From the NCBI GenBank assembly GCA_037446915.1, contig JBBIHP010000005.1, forward strand, positions 1 through 63,848: a stretch of 63,848 nucleotides of DNA, written 5' to 3'. The notes under the pieces were generated by a model. That model was not told the DNA's origin, ran no database searches, and worked only from the letters and a program-made list of their open reading frames with translations. Positions within the stretch are counted from its first letter, which is position 1. Each line of letters begins with the position of its first letter. Shown here piece by piece: positions 1-8,870 of the stretch. The stretch comes from DSXH01 sp037446915 (GTDB lineage Bacteria; Bacteroidota; Ignavibacteria; Ignavibacteriales; Melioribacteraceae). The translations under genes and the position numbers were made by a program.

Positions 1-782
1 CAACTGTATGCGGAGTTACTGGATTGAGACCAACATACGGAAGAGTTAGCAGAACGGGTGCGATGGCATTAAGCTGGACTATGGATAAGATTGGAACGAT
101 ATGCCGAAATACAGAAGATCTTGCTATAGTCTTTAATACAATTTATGGTTCAGATGGAATTGATCAGACATTATACGATGCTCCTTTTAATTATTCACCA
201 AAAGTTAACTTCAAAAAATTAAAAGTAGGATATTTAAAAAATGACTTTGCAAGAAAATATCCTTTCCACGATAATGATTCTCTTGCTCTTAAAAAATTAA
301 CTGAGCTTGGTGCTCAACTTATTCCTATTGAATTGCCGGATTTACCGGTTAATGATATTTCTTTTGTTTTATCTGCCGAAGCAGCCGCTGCGTTCGATGA
401 ACTTACAAGAAGTAATAAAGACGACTTACTCGTTCGCCAGGTAAAAAATGCATGGCCGAATGTTTTCCGGTCATCGCGCTTCATTCCCGCTGTTGAATAC
501 ATTAATGCTAACAGAATCCGCTATTTGTTAATTCAGGAGATGCAAAAGTTGTTTGATAAAGTTGATCTCTATATTTCCCCTTCCTGGGTAGGAAGTAATT
601 TACTAATTACAAATCTTACCGGTCATCCGTGCGTAGTTGTGCCCAATGGATTTTCTGAACGAGGAACTCCAACAAGTTTTACTTTCATCGGAAAATTATT
701 TGACGAAGGAACAATTATAGCTGTTGCTAGGGAATATCAGGATGCGACAGAACATCACAAAAAGCATCCGAAACTCGATTAA
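1..782 (+). CDS. Amidase-signature family protein, C-terminal part (5' truncated)
   Basis: The reading frame is open from base 3 and runs into the window from the left, so the start is missing. The first visible residues read CGVTGLRPTYGRVSRTGAM, which is the segment just after the catalytic Ser in amidase-signature (AS) enzymes, followed by an SWTMDKIG stretch and a CRNTEDLA stretch typical of the family. The Lys and the two Ser of the AS catalytic triad would lie upstream, so catalytic competence cannot be judged. The C-terminal half (SPSWVGSNLLITNLTGHPCVVVPNG) also matches the family. AS enzymes hydrolyse amides or act as GatA in Gln-tRNA formation. This one looks more like a stand-alone amidase than GatA, but that is uncertain. 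No gatB or gatC is in view. Confidence 0.85.
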   Translation, partial: TVCGVTGLRPTYGRVSRTGAMALSWTMDKIGTICRNTEDLAIVFNTIYGSDGIDQTLYDAPFNYSPKVNFKKLKVGYLKNDFARKYPFHDNDSLALKKLTELGAQLIPIELPDLPVNDISFVLSAEAAAAFDELTRSNKDDLLVRQVKNAWPNVFRSSRFIPAVEYINANRIRYLLIQEMQKLFDKVDLYISPSWVGSNLLITNLTGHPCVVVPNGFSERGTPTSFTFIGKLFDEGTIIAVAREYQDATEHHKKHPKLD

Positions 783-811
783 GCTTTTTATGGGGGGAAC
801 AGCATATTTCC

Positions 812-831
812 TTGATTCGATTTTGAATCAA
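812..831. repeat. Inverted repeat downstream of the amidase
   Basis: TTGATTC and GAATCAA form a perfect 7-bp inverted repeat with a 6-nt spacer, 30 nt after the amidase stop. No T-run follows, so it is not a standard terminator. The rest of the 294-nt gap to the next gene is AT-rich and I see no gene in it. Confidence 0.4.
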
Positions 832-1076
832 ATACCGACCGGAAGTCATCTTTCTAATTGTTTCATGCGTTTAATCAATTAATTTGACTTTAATAATCAA
901 TATTTTTCCCGATAATAATGAAGAAAATTAATTGAATCCTGATTTTAAGAAGAGGGATCTTTCACCGCCAGCTAAAAAAAATTTGTAATTGAAAGCGGAG
1001 AGGGTGAATTACGATTCAATTAAATAATAACTAAAAAATAGAATTGATTAGCAGAGAGAATTACAAAAGGTAACGG

Positions 1077-3266
1077 ATGAATAGCGATAAGAATAATTTT
1101 CGCGATATGAAGATCAATAAGATTACGCTATCATTTAAAGATAGTAGAGAGGAAGCATATCAATTATATTATTTTCGAGATTCACTGCTTGTTTTTAGAA
1201 TTGCGTTAATTCTTGTAACATTTCTCTATGGCTTCTTTGCACTACTTGATGTAACTGTTGCCCCGGCTCAAAAAGAATATTTATTTATTATTCGTTTCGT
1301 ATTTGTAATACCATTCCTTTTAATTGTATTTGTTCTTTCTTTTTTTAAGTTCTTCGTTAAAATCTGGCAGGTCTTACTTTTCTTCTCATTTATTATTGGA
1401 GGAACCGGAATAATTCTAATGATTGTAAAAATGCCGGATAATTTAACTTACTATGCCGGATTGATGCTTGTTTTTTCAGCCGGGTATTTTTTTGTTAAGC
1501 TGCGATTCATATTAGCAACTTTAGCCGGATGGATTACTCTTTTAATTTTTGTGTTTGCTGCTTTATGGTTTTCAGAAATAAGATCCGAATTAATTATAGC
1601 TTACAGCTTTTTTTATATATCTCAAAACCTGATCAGCATGTTCGCTGCTTATTACATTGAATATTTTAACCGAAGGAATTTCTACCTTACACATCAGTTA
1701 AGACAAAAGAAACTAGAATTGGAGGAAGTAAATAAAAATCTTGAATCCCTTGTTAAGTCAAGAACAGTACAACTCGAAACAAGTGAAAAAAAATTCAGAA
1801 CACTTGTAGAGAAAGCCAGCGACATTATCTTTTCTTTGTGCCCCGATGGAACATTTACTTATGTTTCTCCAAACTGGAAGTCTTTATTAGGACACGATTA
1901 TGATTTTCTTAAAGATAAGTCCCTACTGGAATTCGCTCACCCGGATGATAAAAATAATTTGCAATCAGTGCTACATAGATTAATAGATGAAAAAAGTATC
2001 AATAACATCGAGTACCGTGTAATGCATTATAACGGCGAGTGGAAATGGCATTCAACTAGTTTAACTGCACAATTCAACACCGGCGACGAAATCGATTCAA
2101 TTATAGGAATTGCTCATGATATTAGCGAACGAAAATTTGCAGAGAATGCTGTTATTGAAAGCCAACGACTCAGCGCAATAGGCGAAATGGCAAGTGCAGT
2201 TGCACACGACTTTAACAACTCATTACAAATAATCTTTAGTAACCTCGAGGTAGCGTTATTGGATAAAAGTATTTCCCGTCAATTAAAAAATCACCTCGAA
2301 ACAATTAAAACAGCTACATCCGATGCTTCGGCCAGAGTTCAGTTACTACAACGTTTTTCGGGTAAGAAACAAATTGCGACCCGTTACAGTAGAGTAAAAT
2401 TAAACAAAGTTGTATCTGATGTAATTGTTCAATCCCGCCCGCTCTGGAAAGACAAACAGGAAGAAAAAGGAATTGAAATTCTTATTGAGAAAAAATTACG
2501 GGATATTCCCGATGTTTTGGGAAACGATGGAGAACTCCGCTCTGTAATTTATAACCTAATTAAAAATAGTATTGAGGCTATGCCCGATGGAGGAAAAATT
2601 TATTTTGAAACCGGGACTGCAGATGCCGGCGTATTTATTAGAATAACTGATACCGGTATTGGTATGAATGAAGAAGTTAAGAGCCGTGTATTTCAACCAT
2701 TTTTTACTACCAAAGGATTTGAAATAGGCAGAGGATTAGGAATGAGTGGTGCTTATTCAATTATTAGGGAACACAAAGGGGACTTAAAAATTATACAAAG
2801 CGCTCCCGCTCAGGGAACAACAATTGAAGTACAACTTCCTTTTAGTAATTTTACCGAGGAGAATAATGAACAGGAAAATGTAAAAGAATTTGAAGGAGCT
2901 GCAAACATTCTTTGGGTAGACGACGAACCGATGATTCAGGAAATTGCATCTGAATTAATTGACGCTCTCGGCCATAATTGTAAAGCTGTCTCAAGTGGAA
3001 TTGATGCACTGGAATTAATGGAAACTCAAAATTTTGATTTGATAATAACAGATATTGGTATGCCCCGAATGAGTGGATGGCAGCTTGCCGACAAAATATT
3101 TGAGAAGTATAATGGTAAAATGAAAGTTGCAGCACTTACCGGATGGGGAAATCAATTTGATGAGGATGAAAGAATCTCTCACAACATCGATTTCATTTTA
3201 ACAAAACCGATCAAAATAAACGAATTAAAATCGCTTATCGATAAAGCAATGCAATTGCAAAAGTAA
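1077..3266 (+). CDS. Membrane-anchored hybrid sensor histidine kinase (PAS, kinase core, receiver)
   Basis: A 729-residue protein. Residues about 38-200 are very hydrophobic and form roughly six to seven membrane segments. A short coiled coil (about 205-235) leads into a PAS domain (about 238-355, with the C-terminal motif GIAHDISERK). The phosphoacceptor is His377 in an AVAHDFNN H-box. The ATPase domain (about 475-590) shows NLIKNSIEAMPDGG and a DTGIGM box. A receiver domain follows (about 608-727), with acidic Asp615/Asp616 and phosphoacceptor Asp659 in TDIGMP. The AHDFNN form of the H-box is common in such hybrid kinases. The membrane part resembles no sensor I can name. No output regulator is adjacent, so the target is unknown. 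The start follows an AAAAGG sequence. Confidence 0.9.
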   Translation: MNSDKNNFRDMKINKITLSFKDSREEAYQLYYFRDSLLVFRIALILVTFLYGFFALLDVTVAPAQKEYLFIIRFVFVIPFLLIVFVLSFFKFFVKIWQVLLFFSFIIGGTGIILMIVKMPDNLTYYAGLMLVFSAGYFFVKLRFILATLAGWITLLIFVFAALWFSEIRSELIIAYSFFYISQNLISMFAAYYIEYFNRRNFYLTHQLRQKKLELEEVNKNLESLVKSRTVQLETSEKKFRTLVEKASDIIFSLCPDGTFTYVSPNWKSLLGHDYDFLKDKSLLEFAHPDDKNNLQSVLHRLIDEKSINNIEYRVMHYNGEWKWHSTSLTAQFNTGDEIDSIIGIAHDISERKFAENAVIESQRLSAIGEMASAVAHDFNNSLQIIFSNLEVALLDKSISRQLKNHLETIKTATSDASARVQLLQRFSGKKQIATRYSRVKLNKVVSDVIVQSRPLWKDKQEEKGIEILIEKKLRDIPDVLGNDGELRSVIYNLIKNSIEAMPDGGKIYFETGTADAGVFIRITDTGIGMNEEVKSRVFQPFFTTKGFEIGRGLGMSGAYSIIREHKGDLKIIQSAPAQGTTIEVQLPFSNFTEENNEQENVKEFEGAANILWVDDEPMIQEIASELIDALGHNCKAVSSGIDALELMETQNFDLIITDIGMPRMSGWQLADKIFEKYNGKMKVAALTGWGNQFDEDERISHNIDFILTKPIKINELKSLIDKAMQLQK

Positions 3267-3404
3267 TATTACCTTCCTCTTCTACAAATAAGATTCAACT
3301 ATTTTTCTCTGAATTAATGTTAAAATTAATTTTTTACTTGAATTAATCCTTTCTAAAACTTAACATTATCCCGCAACTATCATTATTATAGAAAAGGAGG
3401 TTCA

Positions 3405-3833
3405 ATGAAGTCATTAAAAGAAATGTGTACTTCTAAAAACATCTTAACGGTAAACAGCGGTTCAAAAATAATAGATGTTACTCATTATATGGCAGAACAT
3501 AATATCGGTCTTGTTCCGGTTCTTGGAAATGATGGAAAACTTCTGGGCGTTTTTTCGGAACGCGATCTTGTAAGAAGAGTTATTTCAAAAGGTCTGGACC
3601 TGAATTCAACTATTGTTGATACGGTAATGACAAAAGATCTTGTGGTTGCAAGTATTAACGAATCGCATCATGAATGCCTAAAAAAAATGAAGGATAAAAA
3701 TATCCGGCACATTCTTATTATTGATGAAGAAAAACTTGCTGGAATATTATCGATAAGGGACTTACTTGAAATAGATTTAAAAGTGCAGCAGGAAACTATT
3801 GAGGTATTGCACAATTATATTTATTCGAAATAA
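3405..3833 (+). CDS. Two-CBS-domain protein
   Basis: A 142-residue protein made of a tandem CBS pair and almost nothing else. The first CBS covers about residues 10-70 (VPVLGNDGKLLGVFSERDLVRR) and the second about 75-135 (HILIIDEEKLAGILSIRDLL). CBS pairs bind adenosyl ligands and regulate partner proteins. Stand-alone versions are usually of unknown target. The start has a strong Shine-Dalgarno (AAAGGAGG, 4 nt before ATG). The next gene begins 2 nt after its stop, so the two are probably co-transcribed. Ligand and partner cannot be told from the sequence. Confidence 0.88.
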   Translation: MKSLKEMCTSKNILTVNSGSKIIDVTHYMAEHNIGLVPVLGNDGKLLGVFSERDLVRRVISKGLDLNSTIVDTVMTKDLVVASINESHHECLKKMKDKNIRHILIIDEEKLAGILSIRDLLEIDLKVQQETIEVLHNYIYSK

Positions 3834-3835
3834 AT

Positions 3836-4327
3836 ATGGAAAACTTATTATCAGGTCAACTTAATGCGGTAAGCATTATACAATTAATGCTGGCTCCCGC
3901 TATAATGATTAGTGCGTGCGGATTACTTTTACTTGGAATGAATAACCGTTACTCACTTGTTGTAAATAGAATACGCTTACTTAACGAAGAAAAGAGGAGA
4001 TTACTTTTAAAGATCGGTGAAAAACCACCATCGCTCGATGAGAATATCCGGCTTGAAAGTATTTCAAAACAAATTTCGTTTCTTGTTTATCGTGTTAAAC
4101 TTGTTAAAAATTCTGTATTAAGTTATGCGGTTGCTGTTGCTTTATTTGTTATCACTTCAATTCTTATTGGAGTATCATCTGTTCTTCCCATTTTCAAATT
4201 GAATTACTTCATCATAATTACGTTTTTACTCGGAATGCTCTCTGTATTAATTGGCGTGCTCTTAGCTGGATTCGAAACAAAGAAGGGTTACGATATTATT
4301 AAATTCGAAGTCCATTCACATGACTGA
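3836..4327 (+). CDS. DUF2721 family membrane protein
   Basis: A 163-residue protein with a hydrophobic N-terminal segment (about 15-36), a charged cytoplasmic-type region (RIRLLNEEKRRLLLKIGE) and two further membrane helices (about 95-117 and 125-150). The pattern of an N-terminal helix, the NRYSLVVNRIRLLNEE stretch and a hairpin of two helices matches DUF2721. Family function is unknown. It starts 2 nt after the CBS gene with no clear ribosome-binding site, which suggests translational coupling. It overlaps the downstream aat by 8 nt. Confidence 0.75.
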   Translation: MENLLSGQLNAVSIIQLMLAPAIMISACGLLLLGMNNRYSLVVNRIRLLNEEKRRLLLKIGEKPPSLDENIRLESISKQISFLVYRVKLVKNSVLSYAVAVALFVITSILIGVSSVLPIFKLNYFIIITFLLGMLSVLIGVLLAGFETKKGYDIIKFEVHSHD

Positions 4328-4922
4328 TGTAAATACATTATCAAAAAAAGATCTTCTGAAACCGGAGAACATGATTTTTCTTTATTCACAGGGAGCTTTC
4401 CCGATGGCTGATGAAAATGGAGAAATCAACTGGTATATGCCGGAAATTAGAACGATTATTCCTTTGAACCAGTATAATATTCCAAGATCGCTTAAAAAAT
4501 TTTTATTGGGTAGTAACTTTCAATTCTCATACGATACTCAAATAATAAGAGTTATTGAAGAATGCAGCAACCGGGAATCTACTTGGATTACCGATGAATT
4601 AATTGAAGCGTATAAAGGGCTTCAACAAATGGGACATTTACACTCGGTAGAAGTAATACAATCCGGAAAGTTAGTTGGCGGTTTATACGGAGTTACATAT
4701 AAGGGTGCATTCTTCGGAGAATCGATGTTTTCAAAAGTTTCTCAAGCATCTAAATGTGCACTTGCTAAACTAATTGAACGATTAAAAGAAAAAGGATTTG
4801 TTGCGATCGATGTTCAATATCAAACCGAGCATTTAAGGATGTTTGGCGCGGTTGAAATTACTTTCCAAAAATACAAGCATTTATTAGAGGATGCTTACAA
4901 AAAAGAACCTTCTTTTTCATAA
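4320..4922 (+). CDS. aat: Leucyl/phenylalanyl-tRNA--protein transferase
   Basis: A 200-residue protein of the Aat family, which transfers Leu or Phe from aminoacyl-tRNA to proteins with N-terminal Lys or Arg and so feeds the N-end rule pathway to ClpS/ClpAP. Visible family features are LYSQGAFPMA at the N-terminus, WYMPEIRTIIPL, the central GGLYGVTYKGAFFGESMFS core, and the C-terminal DVQYQTEHLRMFGAVEI region. It is somewhat shorter than the E. coli enzyme, mostly at the ends. It overlaps DUF2721 by 8 nt, so it is the third gene of a CBS-DUF2721-aat operon. No clpS or clpA lies nearby. Confidence 0.93.
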   Translation: MTDVNTLSKKDLLKPENMIFLYSQGAFPMADENGEINWYMPEIRTIIPLNQYNIPRSLKKFLLGSNFQFSYDTQIIRVIEECSNRESTWITDELIEAYKGLQQMGHLHSVEVIQSGKLVGGLYGVTYKGAFFGESMFSKVSQASKCALAKLIERLKEKGFVAIDVQYQTEHLRMFGAVEITFQKYKHLLEDAYKKEPSFS

Positions 4923-5011
4923 TCCGCCAATCTTTACGACATAAAAAAATTATTATATTTACCGAAACAATTTTGACATTAACAAATAATAATAGATTAA
5001 GCGAGGGCAAT

Positions 5012-5695
5012 GTGAAAAGATTGTTTTCTACTTTTTTAATAATACTTCTTGCAGCAATTAGTTTAAATGCTCAAACAGTTGGCGGAAGTATTATGTTGGG
5101 ATCACCCCAGGGTGATTTTAGAACAAATGTTGACCGGCTTGGATACGGATTACAATTCCATGGTACATTGTGGTCTCCAAGTAAAGAAACACCTTTTACA
5201 ATCGGGCTAAACATTGGTTATATGGTTTATGGCGAAGTATCGGAACGGAGACCATTAAGCGAATTTATTCCGGATGTAACAGTAGAGGTTAACAGAACAA
5301 ACAATCTTGCAAATTTCCACTTATTGATGCAAGTTTCGCCGTTTACAGGAACAGTCCGGCCTTATCTCGAGGGATTAATAGGCGGGGCTTACATCTTTAC
5401 TACATCCGAAGTTAAAAGCACAAGCACCCAGCTTACATTTGCAGAATCAACAAACTGGGATGATTTTACATGGAGTTACGGCGCCGGTGCCGGTTTACTC
5501 TTCCTAATTTCAAAAGATCTTGGTGAAGTAAAAGATCTCTACCTCGATCTTAAAGGACGATATGTTTATGGAACTGAAGCTCAATATCTTACGGAGAACG
5601 ATGTTAGGGTAGTTGGTGGTAGAGTTTTATATTTCCCGAGAAAATCTAAAACAGATCTTTTAACATTTCATATAGGTGTTGTAGCTTATTTCTAA
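5012..5695 (+). CDS. Outer-membrane beta-barrel protein with signal peptide
   Basis: I place the start at GTG 5012, preceded by GAGGG, because it puts a clean signal peptide at the N-terminus (KRLFSTFLIILLAAISLNAQT, cleavage after NA or AQ). A TTG codon at 4973 would add 13 polar residues in front of it. The mature protein of about 205 residues alternates hydrophobic and polar residues with many Gly and aromatic positions, and ends with an aromatic strand (LLTFHIGVVAYF), as expected for a porin-like or OmpW/OprF-like barrel. It is rich in short strands and has no catalytic motif. No specific function can be assigned. Confidence 0.75.
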   Translation: MKRLFSTFLIILLAAISLNAQTVGGSIMLGSPQGDFRTNVDRLGYGLQFHGTLWSPSKETPFTIGLNIGYMVYGEVSERRPLSEFIPDVTVEVNRTNNLANFHLLMQVSPFTGTVRPYLEGLIGGAYIFTTSEVKSTSTQLTFAESTNWDDFTWSYGAGAGLLFLISKDLGEVKDLYLDLKGRYVYGTEAQYLTENDVRVVGGRVLYFPRKSKTDLLTFHIGVVAYF

Positions 5696-5740
5696 AATTG
5701 ATTATTAATAAATTTTCAAAAATAAATTTCGGTGAAGGTT

Positions 5741-6733
5741 ATGTTAAGTTACAAAGAACTTGGACTCGTTAATTCAAAAGATTTATTTGCAAAAGCGGTA
5801 AAAGGCGGTTATGCAATTCCCGCATTCAATTTTAATAATCTTGAACAATTGCAAGCTATAATCGGGGCGTGTGTGGAAACAAAATCGCCGGTTATTTTAC
5901 AGGTATCGAGCGGCGCAAGAAAGTATGCCAATCAAACATTGTTAAAGCATCTTGCCAAAGGTGCAGTTGATTATGCTAAAGAACTTGGTTTTTCAATTCC
6001 AATTGTATTACATCTCGATCACGGCGATACATTTGAGCTTTGTAAATCCTGTGTTGAATCGGGTTTTTCATCTGTTATGATTGACGGCTCGCATCATCCT
6101 TACGAAAAAAATGTTGAACTTACTGCACAGGTTGTAGAATATGCGCACAAACACGATGTGTCTGTAGAAGGTGAGCTTGGTGTTCTTGCTGGTATTGAAG
6201 ATGAAGTATCGAGCGAAGTAACACATTATACAAAACCCGAAGAAGTTGAAGACTTTGTAAAGAAAACCGGTGTTGATTCGCTTGCAATTTCAATCGGGAC
6301 ATCTCACGGCGCAAATAAATTTACTCCTGCTCAATGCACACGTAATGAAGATGGAATTTTAGTTCCCCCACCTTTAAGGTTTGATATTCTTGAAGAGATT
6401 GAAAAAAGAATTCCCGGTTTCCCTATTGTATTACACGGAGCTTCTTCAGTACCGGCTGAGTTAGTAAAGATGATAAATAGTAATGGTGGTAAGTTAAAAG
6501 ATGCTGTTGGAATTCCGGAAGATCAATTACGCAGAGCTGCTGCTTCTGCTGTTTGTAAAGTTAATATCGATTCGGATGGACGTCTTGCAATGACCGCAGC
6601 AATTAGAAAAGTATTTGTAGATAACCCGGCTGAATTCGACCCGAGGAAATATTTAGGTCCGGCAAGAGATTCATTAAAAGAACTTTATAAACACAAAATA
6701 GTAAATGTTCTTGGAAGCGCTGGGAAAGCATAA
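5741..6733 (+). CDS. fba: Class II fructose-1,6-bisphosphate aldolase
   Basis: This enzyme splits fructose-1,6-bisphosphate into glyceraldehyde-3-phosphate and dihydroxyacetone phosphate in glycolysis and gluconeogenesis. Class II features are AIPAFNFNN near the N-terminus, the Zn-binding HLDHG motif (about residues 91-95), VEGELGVLAG, the AISIGTSHG Zn/phosphate region, PIVLHGASSVP, and the C-terminal VCKVNIDSD phosphate-binding segment. I choose ATG 5741 because a GGTGA Shine-Dalgarno lies 5 nt upstream. An in-frame GTG at 5732 would add three residues. The protein is then 330 residues, typical of the longer class II subtype. It appears to be a single-gene unit ended by the terminator at 6759. 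Confidence 0.95.
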   Translation: MLSYKELGLVNSKDLFAKAVKGGYAIPAFNFNNLEQLQAIIGACVETKSPVILQVSSGARKYANQTLLKHLAKGAVDYAKELGFSIPIVLHLDHGDTFELCKSCVESGFSSVMIDGSHHPYEKNVELTAQVVEYAHKHDVSVEGELGVLAGIEDEVSSEVTHYTKPEEVEDFVKKTGVDSLAISIGTSHGANKFTPAQCTRNEDGILVPPPLRFDILEEIEKRIPGFPIVLHGASSVPAELVKMINSNGGKLKDAVGIPEDQLRRAAASAVCKVNIDSDGRLAMTAAIRKVFVDNPAEFDPRKYLGPARDSLKELYKHKIVNVLGSAGKA

Positions 6734-6758
6734 GTGTTCTGAAATAGATAAAAAAAGA

Positions 6759-6782
6759 AAAGCCCCTTGATAGGGGCTTTAT
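6759..6782. terminator. Intrinsic terminator between fba and the cytochrome c gene
   Basis: AAAGCCCC, loop TTGATA, GGGGCTTT is a perfect 8-bp stem, 26 nt after the fba stop. It has T residues on the plus side and an A-run (AAAAAAGAAA) upstream that becomes a T-run on the minus strand. It can therefore serve both converging genes. Confidence 0.85.
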
Positions 6783-6802
6783 TGTTCAACTTTTTCGAAA
6801 TA

Positions 6803-7225
6803 TCATTTTGTCAATAAATAATCTACCATTTTACCTAAATCCTTCACATCAAGATTTCCATAAGAAGGCATAACAATATTTTTGTACTTCAATTTATACT
6901 CCTTAAATCTTTTATCGCCACTGTAAGAAGAAGGGTTTCGCAAGTAATTAATCAGCTTATCCCTAGACCAGAAATCTTTTACATTTACGAGTGCAGGAGC
7001 CATATTTGTTCCTTCTAAGTTCTGTCCATGGCATGTAATACAACCGTTTTGTTTAATCAATGTAAACCCATCTAATTCTGTTGAGTTCTGTTGTTCGGTT
7101 TGTTCATTGTAACCTTCATTCATTGTATGATGAACTACTTCCTCTTTCATAGTTAAACGGCTTAGAATGAATAAAACGAGAAATAATACAAGGAAAGCCG
7201 ACATCCATTTTTGAGCATTAGTCAT
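6803..7225 (-). CDS. Membrane-anchored c-type cytochrome (single heme)
   Basis: A 140-residue protein with an uncleaved N-terminal membrane anchor (about residues 8-25) and a polar linker rich in Glu and Gln. The cytochrome c domain has one heme site, CITCHG (about residues 58-63), and a distal Met ligand candidate in NIVMPSYGNL. The fold would face the periplasm. It looks like a small electron shuttle of a respiratory chain. No oxidase or reductase gene is adjacent. It is transcribed alone on the minus strand and converges on fba across the shared terminator. Confidence 0.88.
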   Translation of the reverse strand: MTNAQKWMSAFLVLFLVLFILSRLTMKEEVVHHTMNEGYNEQTEQQNSTELDGFTLIKQNGCITCHGQNLEGTNMAPALVNVKDFWSRDKLINYLRNPSSYSGDKRFKEYKLKYKNIVMPSYGNLDVKDLGKMVDYLLTK

Positions 7226-7352
7226 TATTTATCACCTTTCTAAAATTTTTGCTGAGTAAAGTTAAACCGAATGAAACTCAATAACAAATTCTACCCTCTT
7301 TTTGCCAAATGAAAATTTCATTTATAAAAAAATTAAGTTTTTCATCAAATAT

Positions 7353-8864
7353 TTAGTTTGCCGGTTTTTCAAAAATTTCCCGGTCGTAATAATCTTTATA
7401 TTTTTTTACAGAATTAAAAATTGAACGTGTAATTTCGGTTTGACCTTTACTACTGTTTAGATACGCTTCGTCTTTTCTATTGGAAAGAAAACCCGTCTCA
7501 ATCAATACACCCGGCATCGAAGCACCAACCAGAACATAGAATCCGGCTTGCTTAATACCAAGTGATGGAATTTCAACACCACGCTTCCACTCCTGGTTAA
7601 GTAAATCCGAGAATTTTTCAGAGTATCGCATATATTGAGAGTGAGCCATACTAACAAGAATAAAATTCTCATCTGTTAATTTTTGGTATCGCTGCGGATT
7701 ATCTTCCAACTTAATAACACTGTTTTCAAACTCTGCTATTTCAATGGCATCCTGTGTTTTACCCGGACGTAATAGATAAACTTCGAATCCGCGATGCCCG
7801 ATATCTTTCTTAAGTGTTGAGTTGCAATGAATAGAAATGAATAACTTTCCCCCGGCTTCGTTAGCAATTTTACCTCTTTTATATAACTCAATAAATTCAT
7901 CCGTCTTACGCGTATAAACAACTTTTACATCAGGTAATTCTTTTTCAAANNNNNNNNNNNNNNNNNNNNNNNNNNNNNNNNNNNNNNNNNNNNNNNNNNN
8001 NNNNNNNNNNNNNNNNNNNNNNNNNNNNNNNNNNNNNNNNNNNNNNNNNGAAGTGGAAAAACCTTCTTCTAACGAAAACTCGAGTTGATAATTTTTAGAA
8101 GATACGGAAACCCGCTTAACATTACTAACCAATCCTGCACCTTTTACTCCACTTAGTATATCGGGTGAAACAGAAACATTGGGGAAAAAAACATAGAGGG
8201 TTTTATTGTTAATTGAATGGCGCGGAATATTTATTTTTTTGGAGGTCTTTAACCTTATTAAAGTTCCGTTGGATTTGTCTTCAATCATAAGACCATAAAC
8301 ATCATAACCGGATTTATTATTTCTCACATCGGGTTTTACTGCATCATCTTTTGGTTTTACTTCCGGTATTTCATTTTGTTTGACCGCCAAATCATAAAAT
8401 TGTTCGGGTGAGTATTGTTCGTTTGTGATTTTTAAGTTTTTGGAACTGTTGTCAAATAGTAGTTGCTTACCAAATGCCAGACTCAAATAATTCTCGCAAT
8501 ATTTCAATGGGATAAATACATCCTCGCCAATTAACAGTGTTGAGATTGGAAGCTGATAAATTGTTGTTGTGTTATCGGCTCTGTTTGTAATAATTAAAAA
8601 TTGATTCTTCGCCGTAAGTTTAATTGTATAGCCGGGAAATTTCATTTCAAGTTTTGCTGCTTCACTGTTGTAGAATATATTAGCAGAAAGGAGTGATGCT
8701 AATTCTTTTCCCGAAACAAATACAAAGCCATTGCGGGAAACATAAGATAATGTCGCTTCAGTCCCATTATTATCAACAGTAACTTTCAATAACCGCTGGG
8801 CAAAAAGATGATTTGTAAAAAATATTATAGAAACCAGTAGATATATCAACAATTTTTTTTTCAT
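7353..8864 (-). CDS. N-acetylmuramoyl-L-alanine amidase with N-terminal wall-binding-type domains, interrupted by an assembly gap
   Basis: The protein has a signal peptide (LLIYLLVSIIFFTNHLFAQ), an N-terminal domain like those of copper-amine-oxidase/stalk proteins (about 25-150), an AMIN-like region before the gap and an Amidase_3 domain after it. The visible catalytic parts are VVYTRKTDEF, FISIHCNS with a Zn His, and GVLIETGFLSN with the catalytic Glu. It cleaves the amide bond between muramic acid and the stem peptide in the periplasm. The first part of the amidase domain, including the DAGHGG-type Zn His and the Zn Glu, falls in the gap at 7950-8049. The reading frame across the gap is therefore only nominal. 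Its stop-to-start neighbour upstream is an ICMT-like gene, 6 nt away. Confidence 0.85.
   Translation of the reverse strand: MKKKLLIYLLVSIIFFTNHLFAQRLLKVTVDNNGTEATLSYVSRNGFVFVSGKELASLLSANIFYNSEAAKLEMKFPGYTIKLTAKNQFLIITNRADNTTTIYQLPISTLLIGEDVFIPLKYCENYLSLAFGKQLLFDNSSKNLKITNEQYSPEQFYDLAVKQNEIPEVKPKDDAVKPDVRNNKSGYDVYGLMIEDKSNGTLIRLKTSKKINIPRHSINNKTLYVFFPNVSVSPDILSGVKGAGLVSNVKRVSVSSKNYQLEFSLEEGFSTXXXXXXXXXXXXXXXXXXXXXXXXXXXXXXXXXXFEKELPDVKVVYTRKTDEFIELYKRGKIANEAGGKLFISIHCNSTLKKDIGHRGFEVYLLRPGKTQDAIEIAEFENSVIKLEDNPQRYQKLTDENFILVSMAHSQYMRYSEKFSDLLNQEWKRGVEIPSLGIKQAGFYVLVGASMPGVLIETGFLSNRKDEAYLNSSKGQTEITRSIFNSVKKYKDYYDREIFEKPAN
7950..8049. other. Assembly gap (100 N)
   Basis: Exactly 100 N residues lie inside the amidase gene. 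A round 100 is the usual scaffold placeholder for a gap of unknown size, so real coordinates downstream may be shifted. Compared with the family, more than the nominal 33 codons are probably missing. Confidence 0.98.
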
Positions 8865-8870
8865 GATTAG

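Noticed and set aside
1..782. GatA subunit of the amidotransferase
   Set aside because: The N-terminal part is missing and no gatB/gatC lies nearby; a general amidase is the safer call.
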